64,000 nucleotides of DNA, taken from NCBI RefSeq assembly GCF_030848945.1, contig NZ_JANHAX010000009.1, forward strand, positions 46,743-110,742, given 5' to 3'. The notes below the pieces were generated by a model. The model worked only from the letters and a program-made list of their open reading frames with translations, had not been told where the DNA came from and ran no database searches. How positions within the stretch are numbered: position 1 is the first letter of the stretch; the number at the start of each line of letters is the position of its first letter. Position numbers and translations under genes: made by a program. The stretch comes from Marimonas arenosa (lineage in GTDB: Bacteria; Pseudomonadota; Alphaproteobacteria; Rhodobacterales; Rhodobacteraceae). Positions 1 to 9,395 of the stretch are shown here, piece by piece.

Positions 1-129
1 GAAATCACCAAGCAGGAGACACGAAAAATCGCGTGCCGCTCTGCGTTCAGTATAGCGGAGATCAACTCTCGCGAGAGGTCAGGTATTCCACCATGTCTGA
101 CGCGGGTGGGCGTCAGCCCTCGAGGGGGA

Positions 130-996
130 TCAGCGGCCGAGGCGGATGATCGACCCGGCGCCGTGTTCGGTGAAAAGCTCGAGCAGGACCGCGTGCGGGG
201 CCCGGCCGTCGAGGATGACCACCGCGCGCGCGCCGCCTTCGAGCGCGCCGAGCGCGGTCTCGGTCTTGGGGATCATGCCACCGGCGATGGTGCCGTCCTT
301 GATCATCGCGTGGATCTGCGCCGCCTCGAGATCGGTCAGAAGTGTGCCGGATTTGTCCTTGACGCCTTCGACATCGGTCAGCAGCAAGAGCCGGTCGGCC
401 TTGAGCGCGGCGGCGATGGCGCCGGCCATGGTGTCGCCGTTGATGTTGAAGGTCTGGCCGGCCTCGCCGCCGCCCAGCGGCGCGATCACGGGGATGGCGC
501 CTGCGTCGAACAGCGTCTGGAGGATTCCAGGGTCAACCTTCGACGGTGTGCCGACGAGACCGAGCCGTGGGTCGGTGGCGACGCAGGTCACCAGCCGGGC
601 ATCCTTGCCCGACAGCCCGACGGCGCGGCCGCCCTGATCGTTGATCGCCTGCACGATGCGCTTGTTGACCTGGCCCGAGAGCACCATCTCGACCACCTCC
701 ATGGTGGCGGCGTCGGTGACGCGCTTGCCGTCGACGAATTCGGACTGGATGTCGAGTTTTTTCAGGAGTTCGTTGATCATCGGGCCGCCGCCATGGACGA
801 CCACCGGGTTGACCCCAACCTGGCGCAGCAGCACCACGTCACGCGCAAACAACTCCATCGCCTCGTCCGAGCCCATGGCGTGGCCACCGAGTTTGATCAC
901 CACGACGGCGCCGGTGTAGCGCTGAAGATAGGGCAATGCCTCGGAAAGGGTGCGGGCGGTGGCAATCCAGTCGCGGTTCATGGTCTGCGTTCTCAT
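130..996 (-). CDS. argB: Acetylglutamate kinase
   Basis: Phosphorylates N-acetyl-L-glutamate with ATP, the second step of the acetylated arginine pathway; cytoplasmic. The 288-residue length is normal for ArgB. The amino-acid-kinase fold shows in VVVIKLGGHAMG (Lys at about residue 35), the VHGGGP nucleotide loop (67-72) and NINGDTMAGAIAAALKAD further on, which belongs to the acetylglutamate/ATP pocket. An alternative ATG lies 5 codons inside; I kept the longer form because it resembles relatives. It is divergent from the SDR gene, with about 125 bp between them for both promoters. The 129 bases beyond its stop, at the window edge, show nothing recognisable. Confidence 0.97.
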   Translation of the reverse strand: MRTQTMNRDWIATARTLSEALPYLQRYTGAVVVIKLGGHAMGSDEAMELFARDVVLLRQVGVNPVVVHGGGPMINELLKKLDIQSEFVDGKRVTDAATMEVVEMVLSGQVNKRIVQAINDQGGRAVGLSGKDARLVTCVATDPRLGLVGTPSKVDPGILQTLFDAGAIPVIAPLGGGEAGQTFNINGDTMAGAIAAALKADRLLLLTDVEGVKDKSGTLLTDLEAAQIHAMIKDGTIAGGMIPKTETALGALEGGARAVVILDGRAPHAVLLELFTEHGAGSIIRLGR

Positions 997-1120
997 CGGC
1001 GTTGACAGGTCCTTGTAAGCCCGTTCGGTTTACGCCTTTCAACCCGCGCTGCCAAGGCGCCCATTGCCGCGCCGCCCGGCAGTGGTAAAGTCGCTGCAGA
1101 GCAAGAGCGGGAACGGATCC

Positions 1121-1849
1121 ATGACGCAAAAAACGCTTCTTCTGACCGGGGCCAGCCGCGGCATCGGCCATGCCACCGTGCGGCGCTTCAACCGCGAGGG
1201 CTGGCGGGTGATCACCTGTTCGCGCCATCCCTTCCCGGCCGAATGCCCCTGGGGCGGCGGCGCCGAAAACCATGTGCAGATCGATCTGGGCGATCCCAAG
1301 GACACGATGCGCGCGGTCGAGGACATCCGCGGGCGGCTCGACGGCCGGCTGGACGCGCTGGTCAACAACGCCGGCATTTCTCCGAAAGGACCCGAGGGCG
1401 AGAGGTTGTCGACCCTGACCACCGATCTGGCCGCTTGGGGCAAGGTGTTTCACGTCAATTTCTTCGCCAGCGTCGTGCTGGCGCGCGGGCTGAAGCAGGA
1501 ACTGGCGGCGGCGAAAGGCGCGGTCGTCAACGTGACCTCGATCGCCGGCAACCAGGTGCATCCCTTTGCCGGCGCCGCCTATGCCACGTCGAAGGCGGCG
1601 CTGAAGGCCTTGACCCGTGAGATGGCAAATGACTTCGGCCCGATGGGGGTGCGCGTCAACGCCATCGCCCCTGGCGAGATCGAAACCGCGATTCTGTCGC
1701 CGGGAACGGAAAAGCTGGTCGAGCAGATCCCGCTGCGCCGCCTTGGCCAGACCGAGGAGGTGGCGGCGACGATTTTTTTCCTCTGTTCGGACGAAAGCTC
1801 CTACATCACCGGCACCGAAATCGAAATCAACGGCGGGCAGCACGTCTGA
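1121..1849 (+). CDS. SDR family NAD(P)-dependent oxidoreductase
   Basis: Short-chain dehydrogenase/reductase of 242 residues, the classical SDR size. It has the TGASRGIG nucleotide motif (residues 9-16), NNAG (82-85), catalytic Ser140, Tyr154 and Lys158 (YATSK), and a C-terminal SSYITGTEIEINGG typical of FabG-like members. A longer in-frame start exists at 1064, but the SDR N-terminus (MTQKTLLLTGAS) begins at 1121. The substrate cannot be told from sequence. It stands alone, divergent from argB, and ends just before a strong hairpin element. Confidence 0.93.
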   Translation: MTQKTLLLTGASRGIGHATVRRFNREGWRVITCSRHPFPAECPWGGGAENHVQIDLGDPKDTMRAVEDIRGRLDGRLDALVNNAGISPKGPEGERLSTLTTDLAAWGKVFHVNFFASVVLARGLKQELAAAKGAVVNVTSIAGNQVHPFAGAAYATSKAALKALTREMANDFGPMGVRVNAIAPGEIETAILSPGTEKLVEQIPLRRLGQTEEVAATIFFLCSDESSYITGTEIEINGGQHV

Positions 1850-1856
1850 TGCAAGA

Positions 1857-1907
1857 CGCGAGGGGCCAGCCCCTCGCGCTCCCCGGGATATTTCGGGTCA
1901 GATGAAG
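1857..1907 (+). repeat. Gene-end hairpin element, copy 1
   Basis: A perfect inverted repeat with 10-bp arms (1857-1866 and 1869-1878; arm CGCGAGGGGC) starts 8 bp after the SDR stop. It is followed by a tail containing CCCGGGATATTTC and TCAGATGAAG. The tail recurs in inverted orientation at 2032-2081 after engB, and in diverged form after the gene ending at 25078. The position suggests an mRNA 3'-end element or terminator, but there is no classical U-tract. Confidence 0.6.
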
Positions 1908-1929
1908 TTTTGGATCCAGAAAAAGGTTC

Positions 1930-1954
1930 GGCCCCTCGCCGACGACGAGGGGCC
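1930..1954. terminator. Hairpin between convergent SDR and engB genes
   Basis: Inverted repeat GGCCCCTCG (1930-1938), a 7-base loop, CGAGGGGCC (1946-1954). It sits midway between the two gene-end elements in the gap between SDR and engB. It has no strong U-tract, so termination is inferred from position only. Confidence 0.4.
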
Positions 1955-2031
1955 TTCACCTGACGCGGCCATCGGCGTCCCCGCCTGTACCGCGAAGATG
2001 ACAGTAGGCGGACAAGGTTAATAAACCCTTG

Positions 2032-2081
2032 CTTCATCTGACCGGAAATATCCCAGGGGGTCTGGGGGACTGGTCCCCCAG
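2032..2081 (-). repeat. Gene-end hairpin element, copy 2 (inverted)
   Basis: Read on the minus strand, this is a 9-bp-arm hairpin (arms 2062-2070 and 2073-2081) followed by CTGGGATATTTCC and TCAGATGAAG. It is nearly the same tail as the element at 1857-1907. It lies about 55 bp downstream of the engB stop, in the same orientation relative to its gene as copy 1. Confidence 0.6.
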
Positions 2082-2135
2082 GGCCTGCGTGGCCCGAACG
2101 CAAAAGCGACCTGCGCGCGCCAGCGCACCGCTTGA

Positions 2136-2785
<650 letters not shown>

Positions 2786-2786
<1 letters not shown>

Positions 2787-3547
2787 CAGCCCAGCACCTC
2801 GAAACTCATGCCTTCCATGATCTCGCCGCCCTTGGTCACCTTCAGGTAGACGCCGCAATTCTGGTGTCCGAACCCTTCGGATAGGCCGCGCAGGGTGTCG
2901 GCGTCGCGCCGGCCGGTTTCGGGGTTGGCTTCGGTCATGCGGCAGCGCTGGATCGGTTCGACCACTTCGAATTCAGCATCCCCCAGCCGAAGAGTCTTGC
3001 CAACCCAGTCGAGCTCTTCCCAGGCCGCCATGCCTTCGACCAGGAAATTGCCGCGCCAACGCAGTTCGGACAGGTCCTGGCCGAGGTGTTCGGCAAGGGC
3101 CCGGTGCGAGGCGAGGTTGATCAGCGAGATCGACTGGTAACCGGTGTCGGTCATCGCCTCGTCAGGCGCGCGCACGAAGCGCGACGGCAGCAGCTTGGCG
3201 CCGAGCGAGATCGGCATCACCCATTGGATGAATTCACAGCCGTCGCCGTGGTCATGCGGGTTGATGGAGATCGAAGGCCGGTCGGGATGAAAGAAGGTGA
3301 TGCTGCGATAGGCCGGGTCGGAGAAGCATTCGATCTGCTGCAGCCGGGGCGAGGAGGCGCCGCGCGAGAAATCGCCGGGCGGCGCCCAGGACGGGCGCTC
3401 AACGTCGAAGCAGGACCGCTCATGCGCCACCGCCCAGACCCTGTCCCAGGGCAGAGCCTTGCCCACTTCCAGCGTTGCCATGTCGATGCGTTCGCGGCCG
3501 TGCGCCTTGACAGGGTGGCGCCAGATCTGCGCCAGCCGCGCCGTCAC
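2786..3547 (-). CDS. MOSC domain-containing protein
   Basis: MOSC-fold protein of 253 residues, related to the C-terminal domain of Moco sulfurase and to YcbX/YiiM proteins, which handle sulfur or N-hydroxylated substrates through molybdenum cofactor. The N-terminal part (TARLAQIWRHPVKAHGRE) is MOSC-N-like. The MOSC core includes TDTGYQSISLINLASHRAL, IQRCRMTEANPETGRRD with the conserved cysteine, and GHQNCGVY. The start is a GTG that overlaps the yidC stop (GTGA), and the stop overlaps the engB start. The precise substrate is unknown. Confidence 0.88.
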
Positions 3548-5367
3548 GTTTCGTCCCCGCCGCCGCGCTTGAAGCTCGAGCGGATATTGCCGAACACGTC
3601 CGGGTTGTAGCCGTGGCTGCGCATGATCGTATATTGCTGGATAAAGGTGATGGTGTTGTTGGCAATCCAGTAGAGCACTAGGCCCGAGGCAAAGCTGCCC
3701 AGCATGAACATGAACACCCAGGGCATCCAGGCGAAGATCATCTTCTGGGTCGGGTCGGTGGGGGCAGGGTTCAGCTTCTGCTGCAGCCACATCGAAACTC
3801 CCAAGAGGATCGGCATGATCCCGAGAAAGACGAGCGCCAGGATCGAGCCTTGCGGTGGGCCGTCCCACGGCAGCAGGCCGAACAGGTTGAAAAGTGAACT
3901 CGGGTCAGGGACCGAAAGGTCGCGGATCCAGCCGATCCAGGGGGCGTGGCGCAGTTCGAGCGTAACGAAGATCACCTTGTAGAGTGAGAAGAAGATCGGG
4001 ATCTGTAGCAGGATCGGAAGGCAGCCCGAGGCCGGGTTGACCTTTTCACGCTTGTAGAGCGCCATCATTTCCTGCTGCATCTTCTGGCGGTCGTCACCGC
4101 ATTGTTCCTTGAGCGCCTCCATCTGCGGCTGCAGTTCGCGCATCTTGGCCATCGAGGCATAGGATTTGTAGGCCAGCGGGAACAGGATGATCTTGATCAC
4201 GATGGTCAGCCCGATGATGGCCCAGCCCATGTTGCCGATGATGGCGTTGAGCCAGTGCAGCACCGCGAACATCGGCTTGGTGATAAAGAAGAACCAGCCC
4301 CAGTCGATCGAATCGAGGAATTTGTCGACGCTGCCCTCGTTCTGGTAGGCGCGGATCGTCGCCCATTCCTTGGCGCCGGCAAAGAGCCGGGCGCTCATTT
4401 CGGTGCTGCCGCCGGGTTCGAGGCTCTGGGTCTTCATGACCGCTTCGGTCTGATAGATGTCGCGCCGGTCGTCGTATTTGGCAACGGATTTGAATGCGCC
4501 CTTGCCGGGGATCAGCGTGGTCATCCAGTAGTGGTCGGTGAAACCGATCCAGCCGTTGCCTTGGACCCGGGTGACCTGCGCCTTGGCGCCTTCGTTGGGA
4601 TCGAAAGCGAAATCGGTCATATCCCCGTAGTCGACCTCGGCCAGTTGGCCGTCGGCCATGGCGACGACGCCTTCGTGCAGGATGAAGAAGTTTTTCAGCT
4701 CGGCCGGTTCGCCGTGGCGCGCCAGGATACCGTAGGGCGCGAGCGTCACGGTGCCGTCCGAGTCGTTTTGTACCGCCTGGCGGATGGTGAACATGAACTC
4801 TTCGTCGATCGAAATCGTGCGGCGGAAGGTCAGGCCCTTGCCGTTCTGCCAGCGGAGCACCACTGGGGCGCCGGGGGCGAGCGTGCCGCCGCTTTCCTGA
4901 GTCCAGAGCGAGTTGGGACCGGGCACGTCTTCGGGCGCGAGCCCGGCGCCGGGGGCCCAGCCGAACAGGGCGTAATACGCGCCGTCACCACCCTGCGGGC
5001 TCAGCAGGGTGACGATGTCCGAGCCCTCGTTCAGCGTGTCGCGGTAATTCTTCAGTGCGAGGTCGTCGATACGACCGCCCAGCAGCGAGATTGAGCCTTT
5101 GACGCTGGGCGTGTCGATGGTGATGCGCGGTGCCTCGGCCAGCGCGCTGGCGCTGGCTTCGGTGGTTGCGGCGGCACCGCCCGTGGCGGTATCGACCACC
5201 GGGCCGCCGGTCGCGGGGCTGTCGGCGCTGGGCGTCGCGGTCGCGGTGACCTCGGTGCCGGGGGCCTCCTGCGGCGGTTCCGGCGGTGGGAAGATGATCG
5301 ACCAGGCGAGGATCACCAGCATCGAAAGAGTCACGGCAAGGATGAGGTTCTTGTTCTGATCGTCCAT
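3544..5367 (-). CDS. yidC: Membrane protein insertase YidC
   Basis: Inserts and folds inner-membrane proteins, alone or with SecYEG. The 607 residues match the Gram-negative form: an N-terminal transmembrane anchor (about 7-25), a large periplasmic beta domain preceded by an Ala/Thr/Pro linker, and then the five-helix OxaA core. The core starts near WGWFFFITKPMFAVLHWL and includes NPASGCLPILLQIPIFFSLYKV and a C-terminal VLYWIANNTITFIQQY. It is followed by MOSC and engB through 4-bp overlaps. Unusually, rnpA and yidD, its common upstream neighbours, lie 35 kb away at 40.6-41.2 kb. Confidence 0.98.
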   Translation of the reverse strand: MDDQNKNLILAVTLSMLVILAWSIIFPPPEPPQEAPGTEVTATATPSADSPATGGPVVDTATGGAAATTEASASALAEAPRITIDTPSVKGSISLLGGRIDDLALKNYRDTLNEGSDIVTLLSPQGGDGAYYALFGWAPGAGLAPEDVPGPNSLWTQESGGTLAPGAPVVLRWQNGKGLTFRRTISIDEEFMFTIRQAVQNDSDGTVTLAPYGILARHGEPAELKNFFILHEGVVAMADGQLAEVDYGDMTDFAFDPNEGAKAQVTRVQGNGWIGFTDHYWMTTLIPGKGAFKSVAKYDDRRDIYQTEAVMKTQSLEPGGSTEMSARLFAGAKEWATIRAYQNEGSVDKFLDSIDWGWFFFITKPMFAVLHWLNAIIGNMGWAIIGLTIVIKIILFPLAYKSYASMAKMRELQPQMEALKEQCGDDRQKMQQEMMALYKREKVNPASGCLPILLQIPIFFSLYKVIFVTLELRHAPWIGWIRDLSVPDPSSLFNLFGLLPWDGPPQGSILALVFLGIMPILLGVSMWLQQKLNPAPTDPTQKMIFAWMPWVFMFMLGSFASGLVLYWIANNTITFIQQYTIMRSHGYNPDVFGNIRSSFKRGGGDET

Positions 5368-5520
5368 CGTCGGCCCACACGCGTCCTGGAAAGGTGGGGC
5401 AGGTTCAACAGAGTGTATGGCAAAAGGTCAAGCCGATATTGATCGATTGAGGCTATTTGCGCCTCTTTCGGTTGGCGGGCAGGCGCCGTCGGCGGCGCGC
5501 AAATGCACAGTGCATGGCCG

Positions 5521-7083
5521 TCAGCCTGATTTGCGCCCGATGACGGGCGGCCGGGCGAGTTTGGCTTCGTGGTCGCGAATCCACTCGACGGTCTGCTCGA
5601 ACGGCATCGGCCGGGCGATGCCGAAGCCCTGCACGTGGCGGCAACCAAGCTGCGCCAGCATGGCGTGTTCGCTGGCGGTCTCGACCCCTTCGGCGAGCGT
5701 TTCCAACCCCAACCGCTCGGCCATGGTGAGGATCGCCGAGACCATGCGCTGCTGCTCGGCATCCTCGTCGACATGGGTGATGAAGCTGCGGTCAATCTTG
5801 ATCCGTTCGATGGCGAAGCGGCGCAGCGCGGCGATCGAGGCATTGCCGGTGCCGAAATCGTCCAGGTCGATTCGGCAGCCCATTTCGGCCAGCCGGGTGA
5901 TGTTGCGGGTGGCGGTATCGTCCGGCGGGCCGACCATCACGGTTTCCAGCACCTCTACCGTCAAACGGTCGGGGGTAAGTTCGAAACGGTCGATATCCCA
6001 GCGGATCTTGTCGGCCAGCCTGGGGTTGTGCAGCTCGTCACCGGTGAAATTCACCGCCACACAGGGCACTTGCAGCCCGGTCGCATCCCAGGCGGCGACT
6101 GCCTTTAGCGCGCCGTAAAGGATAACCTCGCCCAGCCGTTCCATCTGGCCAGCCTGCTCGAGACTGGCCAGGAAGTCCGGCGGTGGTATGACGCCGCGGT
6201 CGGGGTGGACCCAGCGCGCCAGCGCTTCGAACCCGGTGACCCGACCGGTGTCGGTTGAAATCTGCGGTTGGAACCAGGGCACGATCTGGCCATTTTCCAA
6301 CGCCGAGAGGGCGTCGTGCTGCACGGCCTGGCGGGTCTGGCCGGTGCGGACCATCTCGGGTGAGTAGACGCGGATCGCCGAGGGACCGTGATGCAGGGCC
6401 TCGTCCAGCGCAACCTGCGCGGCCTGAATCATCCCCTGCCCGGTCCCGTCGGGGCAACGGTTGGACAGGCTGAAGCCAATCCCCGCCGAAACATAGACCG
6501 CGGTGCCGTCGAGCACGACCGGCTCTTCGGCCGCGGCCTGCACCCGCGCGGCAATCTGGATCGCGGATTCGAGATCGAGATTGGCGATCGCCCGCAGCCC
6601 GATGCCGAACCGCACGGCCCCGGGGCCGGCGCCCCCGATCCACGCGAGATGGTCGCCGCTGCGCAGCGCACCGGCAATCCGGCGGGCGCAGTGTTCCAAA
6701 AGTGCGTCGCCTGCTGTAAGGCCATGGCGGGTCACGAAGGTGTCGAACTCTTCGATTTGCAGGATCAGGCAGGCGGTTTTCAGGCCACGGTGCCGGGTCT
6801 GCATCAGGGCATGTTCAAGATGATCCTCGAGCGCGGCACCGAGTGGCAGGCCGTTGGTGGAATCGCGCGGCCCGCCGGGTATGTCCGACAGCGGTGCGAA
6901 CCCGCCCGATAGCAGCACCAGCAGCGGCGTGCCCAGTGCCACCGCCACCAGCGCGCCTTCACCGGCTGTCCAGAAGGCCCCGAGCGCCAGCGCGGGCAGA
7001 AAAGCCAGCATCTGCGGGCCAGTCAGTATCCGGCGCAGCACGGTACGGAGCGGAAAAAGCGAGTTACCCGGGCGAAGGGCCAT
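5521..7083 (-). CDS. GGDEF-EAL protein, probable c-di-GMP phosphodiesterase
   Basis: A 520-residue signalling protein. One or two transmembrane helices lie at residues about 22-65. A GGDEF domain follows whose signature is degenerate (GGAGPG in place of GG-D/E-EF), so cyclase activity is unlikely. The C-terminal EAL domain keeps its catalytic set: FEALARW, VNFTGDEL, EVLET, DLDDFGTG, KIDRSFI, EGVE and HVQGFGIARPM. I infer an active phosphodiesterase, with the GGDEF part perhaps binding GTP as a regulator. It is a single gene, about 150 bp beyond the yidC start. Confidence 0.92.
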   Translation of the reverse strand: MALRPGNSLFPLRTVLRRILTGPQMLAFLPALALGAFWTAGEGALVAVALGTPLLVLLSGGFAPLSDIPGGPRDSTNGLPLGAALEDHLEHALMQTRHRGLKTACLILQIEEFDTFVTRHGLTAGDALLEHCARRIAGALRSGDHLAWIGGAGPGAVRFGIGLRAIANLDLESAIQIAARVQAAAEEPVVLDGTAVYVSAGIGFSLSNRCPDGTGQGMIQAAQVALDEALHHGPSAIRVYSPEMVRTGQTRQAVQHDALSALENGQIVPWFQPQISTDTGRVTGFEALARWVHPDRGVIPPPDFLASLEQAGQMERLGEVILYGALKAVAAWDATGLQVPCVAVNFTGDELHNPRLADKIRWDIDRFELTPDRLTVEVLETVMVGPPDDTATRNITRLAEMGCRIDLDDFGTGNASIAALRRFAIERIKIDRSFITHVDEDAEQQRMVSAILTMAERLGLETLAEGVETASEHAMLAQLGCRHVQGFGIARPMPFEQTVEWIRDHEAKLARPPVIGRKSG

Positions 7084-7172
7084 GGCAGCGATCCCTTGTT
7101 CAGAACAGGATCACGCTAGCGCCCGGTCTCTCAACATCGGTTTAACGCCACTGCCGCAAGCCGAAGGAAATT

Positions 7173-8051
7173 TCAGTCAAATTCGACCGATCCCAGATCG
7201 GGCGCGCTTGGGTCGCCGGCGCGCGCGTCTCCGCGCTGCAACCCGGCAAAATCGAACAGCCTCGGGTCGAGCAGGTGGCTGGGCCGCGCGTTCATCAAGG
7301 CCCGGAACATCACCTGTCGTCGGCCGGGGGCGTTCTTCTCCCAGCCGTCGAGGATGGCTTTGACCTGCTGGCGCTGCAGCCCGTCCTGGCTGCCGCAGAG
7401 ATCGCAGGGAATGATGGGATAGCCCATCGCCCGGGCAAAGCGGTCGCAATCGGCTTCGGCGACGAAGGCCAGCGGGCGGTAGACGAACAGATCGCCCTCT
7501 TCATTGACCAGCTTGGGCGGCATCGTGGCCAAGCGCCCGCCGTGGAACAGGTTCATGAAAAAGGTTTCCAGAATATCGTCGCGGTGATGGCCCAGCACCA
7601 CCGCCGAGCAGCCTTCTTCACGGGCGATGCGATAGAGATTTCCGCGCCGCAGCCGCGAGCACAATGCGCAATAGGTCCGGCCCTGCGGCACCTTCTCTTT
7701 CACGATCGAATAGGTGTCCTCGTATTCGATCCGGTGCGGCACCTGCCGCTCTTCGAGGAAGTCCGGCAGCACGGTCGCGGGAAAGCCGGGCTGACCCTGG
7801 TCGAGATTGCAGGCCAGCAACTCGACGGGCAACAGCCCGCGCCATTGCAGTTCGTGCAGAATCGCCAGCATCGTGTAGCTGTCCTTGCCGCCCGACAGGC
7901 AGACGAGCCATTTCGCCCCTGGCTCGACCATGCCGTACCGGTCGACAGCCTCGCGCACGTTCTGGACCAGCCGCTTGCGCAGCTTCTTGAACCCGGTCGT
8001 TTTCGGCGCCCCGGCAAAGAGCGGATGGATGTCATCGATCTCGTCGCGCAT
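7173..8051 (-). CDS. ttcA: tRNA 2-thiocytidine(32) synthetase TtcA
   Basis: Adenylates and thiolates C32 of certain tRNAs using an iron-sulfur cluster. The 292 residues carry the PP-loop SGGKDS (53-58) and two cysteine pairs, CALCSRLRRG and CDLCGSQDGLQRQQ; TtcA uses such cysteines for the cluster and sulfur transfer. HHRDDILETFFMNLF is also characteristic of the family. It is divergent from the cytochrome oxidase subunit IV gene, with 133 bp between the two starts. Confidence 0.96.
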   Translation of the reverse strand: MRDEIDDIHPLFAGAPKTTGFKKLRKRLVQNVREAVDRYGMVEPGAKWLVCLSGGKDSYTMLAILHELQWRGLLPVELLACNLDQGQPGFPATVLPDFLEERQVPHRIEYEDTYSIVKEKVPQGRTYCALCSRLRRGNLYRIAREEGCSAVVLGHHRDDILETFFMNLFHGGRLATMPPKLVNEEGDLFVYRPLAFVAEADCDRFARAMGYPIIPCDLCGSQDGLQRQQVKAILDGWEKNAPGRRQVMFRALMNARPSHLLDPRLFDFAGLQRGDARAGDPSAPDLGSVEFD

Positions 8052-8184
8052 GGCGCGTCATATCGCATGTGTGCGGCATTTGGGAAAGGGGCCACGTGCC
8101 GGCATCGAAACGGAACGCTCGACGGGTGACAGAACCATTCGAATCCAGTATTGAGGCAAAAAGTTCACATATCGGAGCACGAAA

Positions 8185-8319
8185 ATGGCCGAACACAAGC
8201 ATGGCGAAATGAATACCTTTGTCCAGGAAAAGACCTTCGAGGGCTTTGTCAAGTTCGTGACCCGGACGATCATCGTGATCGTCCTGATCCTGGCCTTCCT
8301 GGCGCTGGTCGGCGCCTGA
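8185..8319 (+). CDS. aa3-type cytochrome c oxidase subunit IV
   Basis: A 44-residue membrane protein: a short polar N-terminus (MAEHKHGEMNT) followed by a single helix (TIIVIVLILAFLALVGA) at the C-terminus. Size and layout match the bacterial subunit IV of aa3 oxidases known from Paracoccus and Rhodobacter. GGAG lies about 8 bases before the ATG. Its role is structural or accessory in the terminal oxidase. No other oxidase genes are in the window, as is usual for this orphan subunit. Confidence 0.85.
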   Translation: MAEHKHGEMNTFVQEKTFEGFVKFVTRTIIVIVLILAFLALVGA

Positions 8320-8393
8320 TTTCGCGCTGCGCCCGGTGGGGCACCGGGTGCAGACAGCGGGGCCCAGTATTCGGTTTCGGGAGTTGGGGGAAC

Positions 8394-9044
8394 ATGCGCA
8401 AGGCGGTGTTTGCACTCGTGGCGCTTTTTGCCATGGCCGGCTGTGGGGCTGAGCCCGTCTGGGCGCCGCAGAGCGACATCGAGCAGGTCCAGTACCGCGA
8501 CCCGACTCCATCGCGGCTAACGCTGTTTACCATGATCAGCAATGAAACGGGCGCCGGTGGCCATACCTCTCTGATGGTCAACGCTTCGCAGCGGGTGATC
8601 TTCGATCCTTCGGGCAGCTTCGTGCATCCGCTGGTTCCGGAACGCAACGATGTGCTATATGGCATCACCCCCAAGATCGCCGATGTCTATACGCGCTACC
8701 ATGCCCGCAAGACCTGGCACGTGATCGTGCAGGAACTCGACGTCAGCCCCGAGGTCGCCGAGACCGCGCTGAAGCTGATCGAGGAAAACGGCGCGGTGCC
8801 AAATGCCTATTGCGCCAGCGCCACGAGCGGCATCCTGCGGCGGTTGCCGGGGTTGGCGAACATCCGGCAGGGCATGTACCCGGTCAAGTTGGCCGAGCAG
8901 TTCCGCAGGGTTCCGGGTGTCCGCGAGGCGACGCTGCACGAGTATGACGACGACGACAATACCAAGCTGCTCGAGCAATGGGATCCGGAACGGTTCGCCA
9001 CCACAAAAGCCGGCGCGAAGACGACGCCCAGGAAAACCCCCTGA
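8394..9044 (+). CDS. Lipoprotein, possibly permuted NlpC/P60-like fold
   Basis: A 216-residue protein with a lipoprotein signal peptide (VALFAMAGC, lipid Cys17), so probably tethered to a membrane facing the periplasm. I do not recognise a named family. The core has His57 in GAGGHTSLMV early and Cys140 in NAYCASATSGIL late. That order resembles circularly permuted papain-fold (NlpC/P60, YiiX-like) hydrolases, where His precedes Cys. This is inference from two motifs only. A longer in-frame start at 8151 is rejected because it would run across the subunit IV gene. Confidence 0.6.
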   Translation: MRKAVFALVALFAMAGCGAEPVWAPQSDIEQVQYRDPTPSRLTLFTMISNETGAGGHTSLMVNASQRVIFDPSGSFVHPLVPERNDVLYGITPKIADVYTRYHARKTWHVIVQELDVSPEVAETALKLIEENGAVPNAYCASATSGILRRLPGLANIRQGMYPVKLAEQFRRVPGVREATLHEYDDDDNTKLLEQWDPERFATTKAGAKTTPRKTP

Positions 9045-9071
9045 CCGATCGCGGCCCGCGCCCGGGCGGGG

Positions 9072-9395
9072 TCACGCCAGATAGAGCAAACCGAATAGCG
9101 TCGCGCCGCCGGCGAGGATGGCGGCCAGCACGTTGCGGCTGATCAGCCCGACTGCTAGGGTGACCGTCGCCGCGGCCAGGCGTGCCGGATCAGGCGTGCC
9201 GCCGGTGGCCTGCGGCCACAGCACCATCGGCGCGACCAGGGCCGGAATCACCGCCACGGCGGTGTAGCGCAGATGCCGCAGCACCCAGGCCGGCAGCGGA
9301 CGGTTGCCGACCAGCCCGAGAAACAGAAACCGCAATCCGAAACTGCCGAGACCCAGCCCGGCGATCACCAGCCAAAGCGTGGTCTTTTCGATCAT
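9072..9395 (-). CDS. azlD: AzlD family branched-chain amino acid transport protein
   Basis: A 107-residue protein with about four hydrophobic segments. The LRFLFLGLVGNRPLPAWVLR-type stretch and PALVAPMVL are typical of AzlD. AzlD and AzlC together form a branched-chain amino acid exporter in the inner membrane. Its ATG overlaps the azlC stop (ATGA), so the two are translationally coupled. Confidence 0.9.
   Translation of the reverse strand: MIEKTTLWLVIAGLGLGSFGLRFLFLGLVGNRPLPAWVLRHLRYTAVAVIPALVAPMVLWPQATGGTPDPARLAAATVTLAVGLISRNVLAAILAGGATLFGLLYLA

Noticed and set aside
106..1005. 299-codon plus-strand frame opposite argB
   Set aside because: Antisense shadow of argB in high-GC DNA; its translation is Asp/His/Arg-rich with no family motif, while the argB frame is clearly conserved.
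5503..5515. Short palindrome ATGCACAGTGCAT after the EAL gene
   Set aside because: Isolated 13-mer in a gene-end region with no other supporting signal; expected by chance at this scale.
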